NCBI GenBank assembly: GCA_016184235.1
Contig: JACPDC010000346.1
Coordinates: forward strand, 1-11,768
Length of the DNA: 11,768 nt
Direction of reading: 5' to 3'
DNA from: Deltaproteobacteria bacterium
GTDB lineage: Bacteria; Desulfobacterota; Binatia; UBA9968
Shown piece by piece: positions 1 to 7,191 of the stretch (its first letter is position 1; every line of letters begins with the position of its first letter). A model generated the notes under the pieces. The model did no database searches and was not told where the DNA came from. It saw only the letters and a program-made list of their open reading frames with translations. A program made the translations under genes and the position numbers.

Positions 1-123
1 GCCAAGGACTACTACCAGATCACCAACGTCGGAGCCGGGCCGTTGATCCTCTTCGGCAACCGCTCCGAAGGGTTCGGCGGCCCCCATGTGACGGCGGAGG
101 GAAAGGACAGAAATAGACCGTGA
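1..123 (+). CDS. C-terminal end of a probable cupin-domain protein (5' truncated)
   Basis: Frame 1 is open from the window edge to a TGA at 121-123 and encodes the last 40 residues of a protein. It contains ITNVGAGPLILFGNRSEGFGGPH, in two parts ITNVGAGPLIL and FGNRSEGFGGPH, which reads like the late beta strands of a small cupin (a strand with 'N.G..PL', then a short polar tail). The metal-binding motifs would lie upstream of the window, so neither catalytic ability nor substrate can be judged. It lies 52 bases before the racemase-fold gene on the same strand and may be co-transcribed with it. That a gene ends here is fairly safe; the cupin assignment is a pattern impression from a short fragment. 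Confidence 0.5.
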   Translation, partial: AKDYYQITNVGAGPLILFGNRSEGFGGPHVTAEGKDRNRP

Positions 124-161
124 GGAAAAAAGAGCACGCAAACCTTTTCTATTACCGCCCT

Positions 162-167
162 AGGAGG
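162..167 (+). promoter_or_regulatory. Ribosome binding site that decides the racemase-fold start
   Basis: AGGAGG lies 8 bases before a GTG at 176-178 and only 2 bases before an in-frame TTG at 170-172. The spacing favours the GTG as the start codon, two codons downstream of the longest open frame. Confidence 0.7.
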
Positions 168-175
168 ATTTGTCC

Positions 176-904
176 GTGGCTGAAACGATAAAAGCAAAGA
201 TCGGGTTCGTCGGCGCCGGCAGAAGCTCGATGCCGCACTACCGTAGTTTCACGCCGCTCATCCCGCGGGACGTCCGGATGGATTTCGAAGGCCTGGGTCT
301 CTACGGAGAATCCCTGTATGAAATGGCGGACAAGAAGGAAACTATAGTCCGAAGAGTCAAGGAGATGGCGGCGGAGCATGATTGGGAGGGCGTGATCATT
401 ACTGGGGCGCCGACGGAGGTCTTGAACCCCGGACTTTACGGCGCCCTGGAGGCGGCGCTGCCGATTCCTTTCACGACGGCGCTGCATGCCTGCGTTGCCG
501 CGCTCCGGGTCTACTCCGCGAAGCGGGTCCTTCTGCTCACCCCCTTCGAGACGCGCTTGAATGACTTGATCTGCCGGCACCTGGAAAAGACCGGGGTCTC
601 GGCGGTCGCGCCGCATCCATTTCAGGAGCTTGGCGTCGCCAAGCGCATGAGTCCGGAAGAGGTGTTGGAGCTGACAAAGAAGAGTATTGGGGCTGTCGGC
701 AAAGTCGACGCCGTTTATTTTCAGGGCGCGGTGCTCGATCCGATCAAGGTCCTGGAGAAAATCGAGGCGGAGCTCGACATGACGGTGATCGCCAGCAACC
801 CGGCGATGCTCTGGTACATACTCTCCAGGCTCAAGCTCGCCTATCCCATGACCGGCTATGGGAGATTGCTGAGAGAATGGCCCGAACCGAAGGAGCCACA
901 TTAA
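176..904 (+). CDS. Asp/Glu racemase superfamily protein (maleate isomerase / arylmalonate decarboxylase-like), catalytic cysteines absent
   Basis: The 242-residue length and the strand-helix pattern fit the Asp/Glu racemase superfamily, which includes maleate cis-trans isomerase and arylmalonate decarboxylase. Recognisable segments are the N-terminal strand IGFVGAGRSSMPHY, the first active-site loop VIITGAPTEVLN (about residues 73-84), the segment AKRVLLLTPFE, and the second half-site YFQGAVLDPIKVLEKIE followed by SNPAMLWY. Family enzymes use one or two cysteines, in loops of the type ACTS and SCTN. Here these positions read Gly77-Ala78 and Gly184-Ala185. The only cysteines, 106 and 133, lie outside those loops. 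Arylmalonate decarboxylase lacks the first cysteine but keeps the second; this protein lacks both. It may therefore catalyse a cysteine-independent reaction or bind a ligand without turnover. The start is GTG at 176, chosen by its ribosome binding site. The gene converges with the ABC permease gene. Family membership is fairly sure; activity is unknown. Confidence 0.75.
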   Translation: MAETIKAKIGFVGAGRSSMPHYRSFTPLIPRDVRMDFEGLGLYGESLYEMADKKETIVRRVKEMAAEHDWEGVIITGAPTEVLNPGLYGALEAALPIPFTTALHACVAALRVYSAKRVLLLTPFETRLNDLICRHLEKTGVSAVAPHPFQELGVAKRMSPEEVLELTKKSIGAVGKVDAVYFQGAVLDPIKVLEKIEAELDMTVIASNPAMLWYILSRLKLAYPMTGYGRLLREWPEPKEPH

Positions 905-907
905 CGG

Positions 908-926
908 CCCCGATCTGCCTTCGGGG
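908..926. terminator. Weak hairpin between convergent genes, possible bidirectional terminator
   Basis: CCCCGA (908-913) and TCGGGG (921-926) form a 6-bp GC-rich stem with a 7-base loop, four bases after the racemase-fold stop codon. It lies in the 69-base gap between two converging genes, where a terminator is expected. No T-run follows on either strand, so intrinsic termination would be weak. Confidence 0.35.
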
Positions 927-973
927 TCTCGCCTAGGTGACTCAGCGAGAGAAGGCGACGCCCTCTGCTCGCG

Positions 974-2722
974 CTAGTCCTGCTTCACGCCGAAACGCTT
1001 GCCGACGTAGCTGCCCGTCATAGCCAGGGTAAGGACGAGAACCAGCAAAATGACGCCGAGGGCGGAAAGCATCGGGTACTGGCCGTCCTCGTAAAGATTG
1101 TAAATCGTCACCGACATCAGCTTGGTGTCGACGCTGCCGAGGAGGATCGGCATGGAAAGAACCTTGAAGGTCAGCGAGAGGGTGTAAATGAAGGCGACCA
1201 CCAGACCCGGGGCCATCAACGGCAGCACCACGGACCGGAAGGTCCGGACCCATGAGGCGCCGCTGACTGTGGAGACCTCTTCGAGCTCTTTGCTGATCTG
1301 GTGCAGAGAGGCGTGGGTCGAGCGCACCGCCACGGTGAGGTACTTGCCGACGAAGGCCACGATCAGAATCCAGATAGTGGCGTAGATGGGGATCGGCACC
1401 ACCAGGTACAGCCACAAAAGCGCCAGACCCATGACCGTGCCCGGTATGGCGATGGGCGAGAAGGAAAGAAAATCCAAGAATTTTCTTCCTCGAACGCGGG
1501 TGCGGACGACGATCCAAGAGATAACGGCCGCCAGCAGCACAATGATCAGCGATGACGAGACGCCGACCAGCATGGTGTTGTGAATGCTTTGCGCCGTATG
1601 GGGCAATTGCAAAATCTCCCGGTAGTTGTCCAGGGTGAAGTAGCGGAGTTGAGAGAGGGACGGAACCTGGTAGAACTTTACGAATGAAGTCCAGGTGAAG
1701 ACGAAAACGGGCAGCCCCACGCTGAACGCCAACAGCAGCATGCTGAAGAGGCTCACGGGCCAGCGCCAGCGCCCCAGTTGCATGCGCCGGGGCCGGAAAG
1801 CCTTTCCCGTCACCGTCACATAGCGCTCCGACATGCGCGTGGCGCGGTGATAGAGATACAGCAGAACAAGGCTGACGGCCAAGTAGCCAACGCCGAAGGC
1901 CGAAGCCACGTTGTAGTCCTGCGGCACATCCCATACCGCGAGAAACACCTGAGTGGCGAATACCGGAATGCCGGCCGGAACGCCGAGCACCGCAGGCACA
2001 TCGAAGCTCTCGATGGCGCGAACGAAGACGAGCAAGAAAACCGCCAGCACCGCCGGTAGCAGCAGGGGCAGAGTGACCGTGCGCATGGTCGTGCTAAAGC
2101 GGGCGCCCGCTACGGCCGAGGCTTCCTCCAGCGACGGGTCCATGGAGCGAAACGCCGCCGCCATGAGCAGGAAAGGGAGCGAAATCTGATCGATGGCCTG
2201 GGCCCAGATCATGCCGGCCATGCTGTAGCCGTTGAACGGAGCCCCCTCGATGCCGAATAGGAACTGGGCGGCGACGTTGATGATGCCGATCTTCGGGTGG
2301 AGCACGAGCACCCAGGCGCTGGCCATCAAGACACCCGGAGCGATCAACGAAAACAGCGAGACGGCGTAAATCAGCGGCCGCAAGGGCGCGTCGCTGCGCT
2401 CGGTGACCCAGGCGAGAAAAGTGCCGATCACCAGACACAAGAATGCGGCGCCCAGGGCGAAAACCATGGTGTTACCGACGGTTTGGAGCAGCGTCCCCTG
2501 GTAGGCCTCGACGAATTTCATCAGCGTGTACTGGCCGGCCTGGCCGGGTTGGCCGTCGCGAAAGGCGCCCCAAATCACCACTGCCAGGGGAACCATGATC
2601 AGCCAAATCAGCAGGAGGGCCAGCAAACCCACGCCGATGGTTTGGCCGTTGAGCCAGCGCGACCACTCGACCGGCAGGCGCAGTGAGCGTCTCGCTGATA
2701 GCAAAACAGCCTGGGTATTCAT
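974..2722 (-). CDS. ABC transporter permease, two fused transmembrane domains (iron/thiamine-type family)
   Basis: This is an inner-membrane permease of 582 residues containing two homologous BPD_transp_1-type domains, as in the fused FbpB/ThiP-like permeases. The first hydrophobic segment is near residues 31-53. Each half carries the cytoplasmic EAA-type loop that contacts the ATPase: about 199-224 (EEASAVAGARFSTT, then TLPLLLP) and about 479-506 (EELEEVSTVSGASW, then VLPLMAPG). A cytoplasmic linker with TGKAFRPR (305-312) joins the halves. The start ATG at 2722 is preceded by GAGGAG with 8 bases spacing. The gene follows the binding-protein gene after 51 bases and must be in its operon. No ATPase gene follows; the next gene is convergent. 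It is clearly related to the permease at 9421-11151 in domain order, linker motif and EAA loops. The substrate is not evident from sequence. Confidence 0.92.
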   Translation of the reverse strand: MNTQAVLLSARRSLRLPVEWSRWLNGQTIGVGLLALLLIWLIMVPLAVVIWGAFRDGQPGQAGQYTLMKFVEAYQGTLLQTVGNTMVFALGAAFLCLVIGTFLAWVTERSDAPLRPLIYAVSLFSLIAPGVLMASAWVLVLHPKIGIINVAAQFLFGIEGAPFNGYSMAGMIWAQAIDQISLPFLLMAAAFRSMDPSLEEASAVAGARFSTTMRTVTLPLLLPAVLAVFLLVFVRAIESFDVPAVLGVPAGIPVFATQVFLAVWDVPQDYNVASAFGVGYLAVSLVLLYLYHRATRMSERYVTVTGKAFRPRRMQLGRWRWPVSLFSMLLLAFSVGLPVFVFTWTSFVKFYQVPSLSQLRYFTLDNYREILQLPHTAQSIHNTMLVGVSSSLIIVLLAAVISWIVVRTRVRGRKFLDFLSFSPIAIPGTVMGLALLWLYLVVPIPIYATIWILIVAFVGKYLTVAVRSTHASLHQISKELEEVSTVSGASWVRTFRSVVLPLMAPGLVVAFIYTLSLTFKVLSMPILLGSVDTKLMSVTIYNLYEDGQYPMLSALGVILLVLVLTLAMTGSYVGKRFGVKQD

Positions 2723-2773
2723 TTCACGCGCTCCTCAGCCCGATCATCGCCAACCACCGGACAACCTCTCAGC

Positions 2774-3913
2774 TTACTTGCCGCCCCGGAATGCCGGGTT
2801 GTAAATTTCCTTGATGATACTGGTGTACGGCTTGCTGTACTTCACCAGATCCTCGGCGGTCAGCAGCGACATCCGGTCCAGCGTGTCCTTCGCCGTCATC
2901 TGCTGGAGATCTTTATATTTGAGCTTGGTGTCAGGGTGCGCCATGACGCGCCCGAACTGGGCCAGGATCTTCTGCCCGCCCTCGGGGTTCACATGGAAAC
3001 GGGCGAAGAGCAGCGCCGCATACGGGTGCGCGGCCCGGCTGCTGATGCCGACGCCGGTGGTCTCGGCGGAGACGAACTCTTTGGGGAGAATCATTTCGAC
3101 GGGAGCGCCCTTCGCCTTCATGTCGGCTATTTTGTACGAGTATAGCTCGATGGCCACCGGGAACGCGCCCGCGATCAGCAGGTTCGTCTGGTTGGTGTGG
3201 CCCTTGCGGATCAGGGCTTTCTGCTCCTGGATGAGCCGCCTCTGATAGTCGCGGGTCTTCTCGAAGCCCCACTTGTGCAGCATGCCGAAGATCCAAGTGT
3301 CGGGCGAGTTGTCGACGGAGAATTGGCCCTTCCACTTGGGATCGAGCATGTCCATGTAACTTTTGGGAGCCTCCGACGGCTTCACCAGGTTGGTGTTGTA
3401 GGCGATGACCATGCTCAGCAGGTTCCAGGAGTAAAAGTCTCTGCCGCGGAACTTGGCCGGATAGCGCGCGTCACCGACCAGATCATGGATCTCAGCCAGC
3501 GCGTTTGCCTCTCGGTACTGTCCCAGGGACGTGCCGACGCTGACGACGTCGAACGTGCTGCGGCTGGCGCGCGCTTCGGCGAGGATGCGGTTGCTGATGT
3601 CCTCTTGCTGGCCGCCCAGGCTCTGCCCTTTGATGCCCGGATATTTTTTCATGAAGCCTTCCATCAGTTTCCCCACCTGGTTCTCCTCGGCCGGCGAGGC
3701 ATAGGTGACAGCGCCTTCTTGCTTGGCTCCCTCGTAAAGCGCCTCGTCGAGCTTATCTTTGGGCAGTTTGGCCAGCTTGGCGTAAAGCTCGCTGGGCGTC
3801 TTCCAGCCCGTGGGCAGCGTCACCGATTCGGCTTTTGCGGCACGACCCGCCAGCAGTACGAAGGCCGATACCAGCATTAACCCCGTGATGAGCTTTAAGT
3901 ATGCTCGCAACAT
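2774..3913 (-). CDS. ABC transporter periplasmic substrate-binding protein
   Basis: A 379-residue extracellular solute-binding protein of the iron/thiamine/polyamine-type cluster. A basic, hydrophobic signal peptide occupies about residues 1-28 (start MLRAYLKLITG, likely cut near AAKA/E). The mature part has the typical opening LDEALYEGAKQEGAVTYAS, a strand-turn FMKKYPGIKGQSL, and later YNTNLVKPSEAPKSYMDML, DPKWKGQFSV and KGAPVEM, all typical of this fold. It has no adjacent Tyr-Tyr pair, the usual ferric ligand of FbpA-like proteins (there is YSY in the hinge), so iron is less likely as cargo. It is distinct from the tandem pair at 7341-9373. The start ATG at 3913 has AGGAGG 7 bases upstream. 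It is first in the operon, followed by the permease. The protein presumably delivers a small organic ligand to that permease; the ligand is unknown. Confidence 0.92.
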   Translation of the reverse strand: MLRAYLKLITGLMLVSAFVLLAGRAAKAESVTLPTGWKTPSELYAKLAKLPKDKLDEALYEGAKQEGAVTYASPAEENQVGKLMEGFMKKYPGIKGQSLGGQQEDISNRILAEARASRSTFDVVSVGTSLGQYREANALAEIHDLVGDARYPAKFRGRDFYSWNLLSMVIAYNTNLVKPSEAPKSYMDMLDPKWKGQFSVDNSPDTWIFGMLHKWGFEKTRDYQRRLIQEQKALIRKGHTNQTNLLIAGAFPVAIELYSYKIADMKAKGAPVEMILPKEFVSAETTGVGISSRAAHPYAALLFARFHVNPEGGQKILAQFGRVMAHPDTKLKYKDLQQMTAKDTLDRMSLLTAEDLVKYSKPYTSIIKEIYNPAFRGGK

Positions 3914-3939
3914 GGTTGCACCTCCTTCCTAATAGGCCC

Positions 3940-3969
3940 GCCATAGAATATTTAGGTGCATCATGTCAA
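3940..3969 (-). promoter_or_regulatory. Candidate sigma70 promoter of the left binding-protein/permease operon
   Basis: Reading the minus strand, a perfect -35 TTGACA (3969-3964) is followed after 18 bases by TATGGC (3945-3940). Transcription would start near 3933, giving a leader of about 20 bases that contains the ribosome binding site. The sequence CTATGG(C/T)GGG around the -10 is shared with the SDR promoter near 7192, which supports it. The -10 alone is a poor match. Confidence 0.5.
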
Positions 3970-4010
3970 GAAGGCCCGTTTATCGCCGCGAGGGCGGGAC
4001 CGGTGGACTC

Positions 4011-4043
4011 TTTCACGTTTTCGTAATTACGAAAGTGTGGAAA
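4011..4043. repeat. Long inverted repeat with a 16-bp perfect palindromic core
   Basis: TTTCGTAATTACGAAA (4019-4034) is a perfect 16-bp palindrome. Outside it, CAC (4014-4016) pairs with GTG (4037-4039) and TTT with AAA, giving an imperfect 33-base inverted repeat with one 2-base mismatch zone and one extra base. It lies 2 bases after the MFS stop codon and about 50 bases upstream of the -35 of the left binding-protein operon. It could be a regulator operator or the stem of a 3' RNA hairpin. It is AT-rich in a GC-rich neighbourhood. Confidence 0.7.
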
Positions 4044-4045
4044 CG

Positions 4046-5338
4046 TCACTTCCTGGGCGGGCGGAGGAGGAGGCTCAGGAAGGCCGAGGCGATCAGCAGG
4101 CCGATGAAGATGCTGAAGGAAAGGGAGTAGCTTTGGGTGAAGTCGAAGAGGAGGCCGAAAAAGGGCGGTCCGGCGGCGGAGAAGGCGTGGGTGAAGAGCG
4201 AGCCCATGCCGCGAATCTTTCCCAGCGAGATGCGCCCGAAGTAGTTCGCCCAGATCATTTCCACCAGTATGGAGGTTCCGCCCATGCCGATGCCGTATAG
4301 AAAAAAGCCGGCATAGAGGGAAAGAAGCCCGGGGCTGGAGAGGGCCAAAAAAATCCCGGCGGCTTGAATCAGAAACTTGGCCATGATGAGCCCGGCGATA
4401 TCCGAGCGCTCGGCGAGGAGTCCCCAAACCATGGGCGTGCTGAACTGCATGAAGGCTATGATGCTCATGACGAGCGCCGCCACCATCGCCGGGTGGCCCT
4501 GGTCGCTGACGAAGGCGAAGACGTGAAGATTCAGTCCGGTTACGCCGACGTGCGCGACGCCGAAGGTGCCGATGATGAGCCAGAAGGCCGGGGTGCGCAG
4601 CGCTTCACGGCGGCTCCAGGCGATGTCGGCGATGGCGCTGCGCGCCCGCGCCGGACCGGCCTCGTTCGCGGGCGCTCCGCCATCGTGCCGGGCGCGGGAT
4701 CTTCCGTCCGGCAGGAGACCCATGTCTTCCGGGCGCCGGCGCATGAAGAGCAGGGAGGGACCGACGACCAGTACCAGCGTAACAATGCCGAGGACGACCC
4801 AGGACGCGCGCCATCCGACGGCCACAATGAGTGAAGCCGCGAAGAGAGGCATGCCGACTTTGGCCAGGCCGTGGCCCATGCCGGCCAGGGCGAGGGCGCG
4901 GCCGCGCATGCGGACGAACCAGCGCGAGATCGATACATTAATAACCATCCCGCCCATGAGCGCGTCGCCCGGACTGATCAGGAGCCAGCGGAAAAGCAGG
5001 AACTGCCAAAAATCCCTCGCCTGACCGAGCAGGAGAAAGCCGGCCCCCGAAACCAGGCCCCCGGCGGCCATGAGCCACCTCGCGCCATGCCGGTCCATGA
5101 GAGTTCCAACCAGCGGCGCCGCGGCCGCGATGATGAGGATCTCTCCGGAGCGGATGAGCGAAAAAACGCCCCGGGAAATCCCGAGGTCCTCCGAGAGGGG
5201 TTTGAGAAAGACGCTGAGCGTGCTCGATATCGAGAAGGCGGAGGCGATGTGGGCGAGAAAGCCGACGGCGACGATCGTCCAGCCGTAAAAAAACTTCGAC
5301 TCAGTTGTCGATTGCTCCGCTGGGGTCGAGGATCGCAC
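4046..5338 (-). CDS. Major facilitator superfamily transporter, monocarboxylate-type
   Basis: An inner-membrane secondary transporter of about 430 residues with a typical 12-helix pattern. The first helix (KFFYGWTIVAVGFLAH) starts about 15 residues in. The MFS loop 2-3 signature GTLMDRHGAR is at about residues 78-87. The centre has RRPEDMGLLPDG, a cytoplasmic loop common in the monocarboxylate / oxalate-formate-like branch. The C terminus ends shortly after helix 12 (LLLRPPRK). I chose the GTG at 5338, which has AAGGA 5 bases upstream. A GTG at 5392 would add 18 residues, but its purine-rich stretch abuts the start codon. The gene is divergent from the VOC gene, with 101 bases between starts. 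Its neighbours suggest uptake of a carboxylic or aromatic acid, which is inference. The start is uncertain; the family is secure. Confidence 0.88.
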   Translation of the reverse strand: MRSSTPAEQSTTESKFFYGWTIVAVGFLAHIASAFSISSTLSVFLKPLSEDLGISRGVFSLIRSGEILIIAAAAPLVGTLMDRHGARWLMAAGGLVSGAGFLLLGQARDFWQFLLFRWLLISPGDALMGGMVINVSISRWFVRMRGRALALAGMGHGLAKVGMPLFAASLIVAVGWRASWVVLGIVTLVLVVGPSLLFMRRRPEDMGLLPDGRSRARHDGGAPANEAGPARARSAIADIAWSRREALRTPAFWLIIGTFGVAHVGVTGLNLHVFAFVSDQGHPAMVAALVMSIIAFMQFSTPMVWGLLAERSDIAGLIMAKFLIQAAGIFLALSSPGLLSLYAGFFLYGIGMGGTSILVEMIWANYFGRISLGKIRGMGSLFTHAFSAAGPPFFGLLFDFTQSYSLSFSIFIGLLIASAFLSLLLRPPRK

Positions 5339-5400
5339 GCCGTTCCTTGTATCAAGGATCGGGCCGAGACTACAAGGAAAACCCTCCTGCACTCCCTTTC

Positions 5401-5429
5401 TTGACAGCAGGGGCCTTAACGTCTAAAAG
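5401..5429 (+). promoter_or_regulatory. Candidate promoter of the VOC gene, -10 touching the ribosome binding site
   Basis: A perfect TTGACA (5401-5406) is followed after 17 bases by TAAAAG (5424-5429), which matches the -10 at four of six positions. The first nine bases of the site, TTCTTGACA, match two other promoter regions in this window. Transcription would begin near 5436, only about 4 bases before the ATG, so the ribosome binding site at 5428-5432 would not be transcribed. Either the mRNA is almost leaderless or the real -10 lies elsewhere. Confidence 0.35.
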
Positions 5430-5439
5430 GAGAGGCGCT

Positions 5440-5874
5440 ATGGGGGTGAAGCAAGGGGTCTTAGGCCACGTCGTGCTGAATGTCCGCGATCTTGAGAAGT
5501 CCGAGAGTTTTTACCGCAATATCCTCGGCATGGCTGTCTCGGGAAGAAATCTCCGCACCAGGATGTCGTTTCTGAGCTTCGGCAGCGAGCATCATGACGT
5601 CGCGCTTATGGAGCTGCCGAAAGGCGCGAAGCGGATCGCGGGCAAAGGTCTTCCCGGAATGCACCATTTCTGCGTTTACGTGAGGACGAATAAAGAGGTG
5701 GACGAGCTCTACCCGCTTCTCAAGAGAAGGAGAATCCCCATCGTCAGCGGCCCGGAGATCCTGGAGGTTGCGCGCAACCGCTCGATCAGCTTCCTGGACC
5801 CGGACGGCAACCGGGTCGAAGTCGCCAGTAACCGCAACAAATTCGAGAGGAAGGCGCCCGGAAGAGGAAAGTAG
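5440..5874 (+). CDS. VOC superfamily protein (glyoxalase / extradiol dioxygenase fold)
   Basis: A 144-residue single-domain protein of the vicinal oxygen chelate superfamily. The first beta-alpha module has GHVVLNVRDLEKSESFYRNI, with a candidate metal ligand His10 and the helix signature FYRNILGM. The second module has GMHHFCVYV (His75/His76) and ends with FLDPDGNRVEV, where Glu127 is the expected last metal ligand. These three positions match the usual two-His, one-Glu site of glyoxalase I and extradiol dioxygenases. A catechol 2,3-dioxygenase-like or fosfomycin-resistance-like activity cannot be told apart by eye. The ATG at 5440 has AGGAG 7 bases upstream. The 3-hydroxyanthranilate dioxygenase remnant follows after 22 bases on the same strand, so the two formed an operon. 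This pairing suggests aromatic ring metabolism, which is inference. The metal-site residues appear intact. Confidence 0.85.
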   Translation: MGVKQGVLGHVVLNVRDLEKSESFYRNILGMAVSGRNLRTRMSFLSFGSEHHDVALMELPKGAKRIAGKGLPGMHHFCVYVRTNKEVDELYPLLKRRRIPIVSGPEILEVARNRSISFLDPDGNRVEVASNRNKFERKAPGRGK

Positions 5875-5896
5875 GGCGTGGAGGACAAGTGGAGTG

Positions 5897-6359
5897 ATGG
5901 AAAAATTTTCCACTTATCATCTCAAGCGCTGGGTTGAAGAAAACAAGAATCTTTTTTCTCCCCCCCTTAAAACCAACCGCCTGCTCGTTCATCACACGGA
6001 TTTTCTCGTCATGATCCTGCGCGGGCCCAATGTCCGCCGGGATTTTCACATCGAGCCGGGAGACGAGTTTTTCTACCAGATCGAGGGCGACATCGACCTC
6101 CACGTGAAGCCCGCGGGCGGGCGGCGCGAGATCGTAAAGCAAACGTGGCCCGGAAGAGACCGAGGAATTCGTCTGGTTTTGCGAAGAGTGCGATGAAAAG
6201 GTCCTGGCGCGCACCGTCACCCAGACGGAAGTCGGGGCGCAGGTGGCGCGCATCTACGAAGCCTTCAACGCGGATGCCGGGCTGCGCACCTGCGCGAAGT
6301 GCGGCTACGTCTTTCCGCCCGCTGTGACGGCCGAGCGGCTGGGATTTCTCGAGAAGTAG
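5897..6359 (+). pseudogene. nbaC-like: 3-hydroxyanthranilate 3,4-dioxygenase with internal deletion and frameshift
   Basis: The first 82 codons from the ATG at 5897 (start MEKFSTYHLKRWVEEN) follow bacterial 3-hydroxyanthranilate 3,4-dioxygenase closely, including substrate Arg47 and iron ligands His51 and Glu57 in RRDFHIEPGDEFFYQ. This frame then runs into unrelated residues and stops at 6194-6196 (99 residues). The C-terminal part continues in the next frame from about 6144 to TAG at 6357-6359, with WFCEECDEKV and LRTCAKCGYVFPP, the two CxxC pairs of the rubredoxin-like site. Compared from memory with the about 174-residue Cupriavidus enzyme, about 92 bases are missing near 6130-6150. These would encode family residues His95 (third iron ligand), Arg99 and Glu110. 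The enzyme should be inactive unless this is an assembly error. The intact reaction opens 3-hydroxyanthranilate to aminocarboxymuconate semialdehyde in tryptophan or nitrobenzoate catabolism. Confidence 0.88.
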
Positions 6360-6387
6360 CTTCAGCGCTGTTTTTGATCTTCCGCTC

Positions 6388-7158
6388 TCACAGCATGTTG
6401 GCGCCGCCGTCCACCGAGAGCGTCTGGCCGGTCATGAAGTCGCTCAGCGGCGAGGCGAGAAAGAGCATGGCGCCGACCAGATCCTGCGGCATCTGCACCC
6501 GCTTGAGGGCGCGATCTCCGACGCGGGCCTGGCGGAAACGGATGATCTCCTCGCTCGGGTTTTCCTCCGAGAGGGTCGAGCCGGGCGCGATCGCGTTCAC
6601 CTGAATGTTGTCGCCGCCGACCTCGCGAGCCAGGGTGCGGGTAAAGCCGATGACCCCGGCCTTGGAGGTCACGTAGTGGATTCGCCCCGGGCTGCCGCTG
6701 AGCGCGGTGCCCGAAGAGATACTGATGATCTTTCCGGACTTCTGGGCGCGCATGGTCGGCAGGACGGCGCGGACGCAGAAGAAAAGGCCCTTGAGATTGA
6801 CCGCCATCAGACGATCCCATTCCTTGGGGTCGAGAGACTCGATGCCGCCGCGGTTTATCGGGATCGTGGCGAAGATGGCGGCGTTGTTTACCAGGACATC
6901 GATCCGTCCGAAGCGCTCGACCACGGCCGCGGCCATTTTCTTCGTCGACTCCTCGTCCGCCACATCGACGCGGACCGCCATAGCCCTGCCTTCTGTTTTC
7001 CCGCCCACCTCCGCGGCCACCCGCTCGGCGGCCGGGCCGTCGATATCGGCGGGGACCACGCGGGCCCCGGCGCCGGCAAAGCCGGCACAGTACGCTTTGC
7101 CGATGCCGTGCCCCCCGCCGGTGACGATGACGACCTTGTCTTTGAGTCCTTCAATCAT
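6388..7158 (-). CDS. Short-chain dehydrogenase/reductase (SDR), classical type
   Basis: A cytoplasmic NAD(P)-dependent oxidoreductase of 256 residues, the usual classical SDR length. The cofactor motif TGGGHGIG is at 13-20. Asp38 at the end of the second strand (ADID) favours NAD over NADP. NNAA is at 91-94 and Asn121 lies in VNLKG. The catalytic residues are Ser149 (ISISSG), Tyr162 and Lys166 (YVTSK). The C-terminal DGGANML matches the family ending. I chose the ATG at 7158, giving MIEGLKDKVVIVTGG, because GAGGA lies 8 bases upstream and a promoter with its start near 7185 precedes it. Longer open frames would cross the promoter. The gene converges on the dioxygenase remnant with only 28 bases between stop codons. 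It is divergent from the tandem binding-protein operon and may act on its imported compound. The substrate is unknown; all catalytic residues are present. Confidence 0.92.
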   Translation of the reverse strand: MIEGLKDKVVIVTGGGHGIGKAYCAGFAGAGARVVPADIDGPAAERVAAEVGGKTEGRAMAVRVDVADEESTKKMAAAVVERFGRIDVLVNNAAIFATIPINRGGIESLDPKEWDRLMAVNLKGLFFCVRAVLPTMRAQKSGKIISISSGTALSGSPGRIHYVTSKAGVIGFTRTLAREVGGDNIQVNAIAPGSTLSEENPSEEIIRFRQARVGDRALKRVQMPQDLVGAMLFLASPLSDFMTGQTLSVDGGANML

Positions 7159-7191
7159 GCCTTTGTTCCTCGCTGGGCTGAAATCTGCCCC

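Noticed and set aside
152..901. 249-codon minus-strand frame opposite the racemase-fold gene
   Set aside because: Shadow frame; the plus strand has a strong ribosome binding site and a family match.
942..1934. 330-codon frame on the same strand as the left permease
   Set aside because: Out-of-frame shadow rich in Arg, Gly and His; the permease frame carries both EAA loops and the membrane segments.
6363..6375. CAGCGCTG followed by five T's as a terminator after the dioxygenase remnant
   Set aside because: The palindrome has no room for a loop, leaving a stem of about three pairs, too weak to call.
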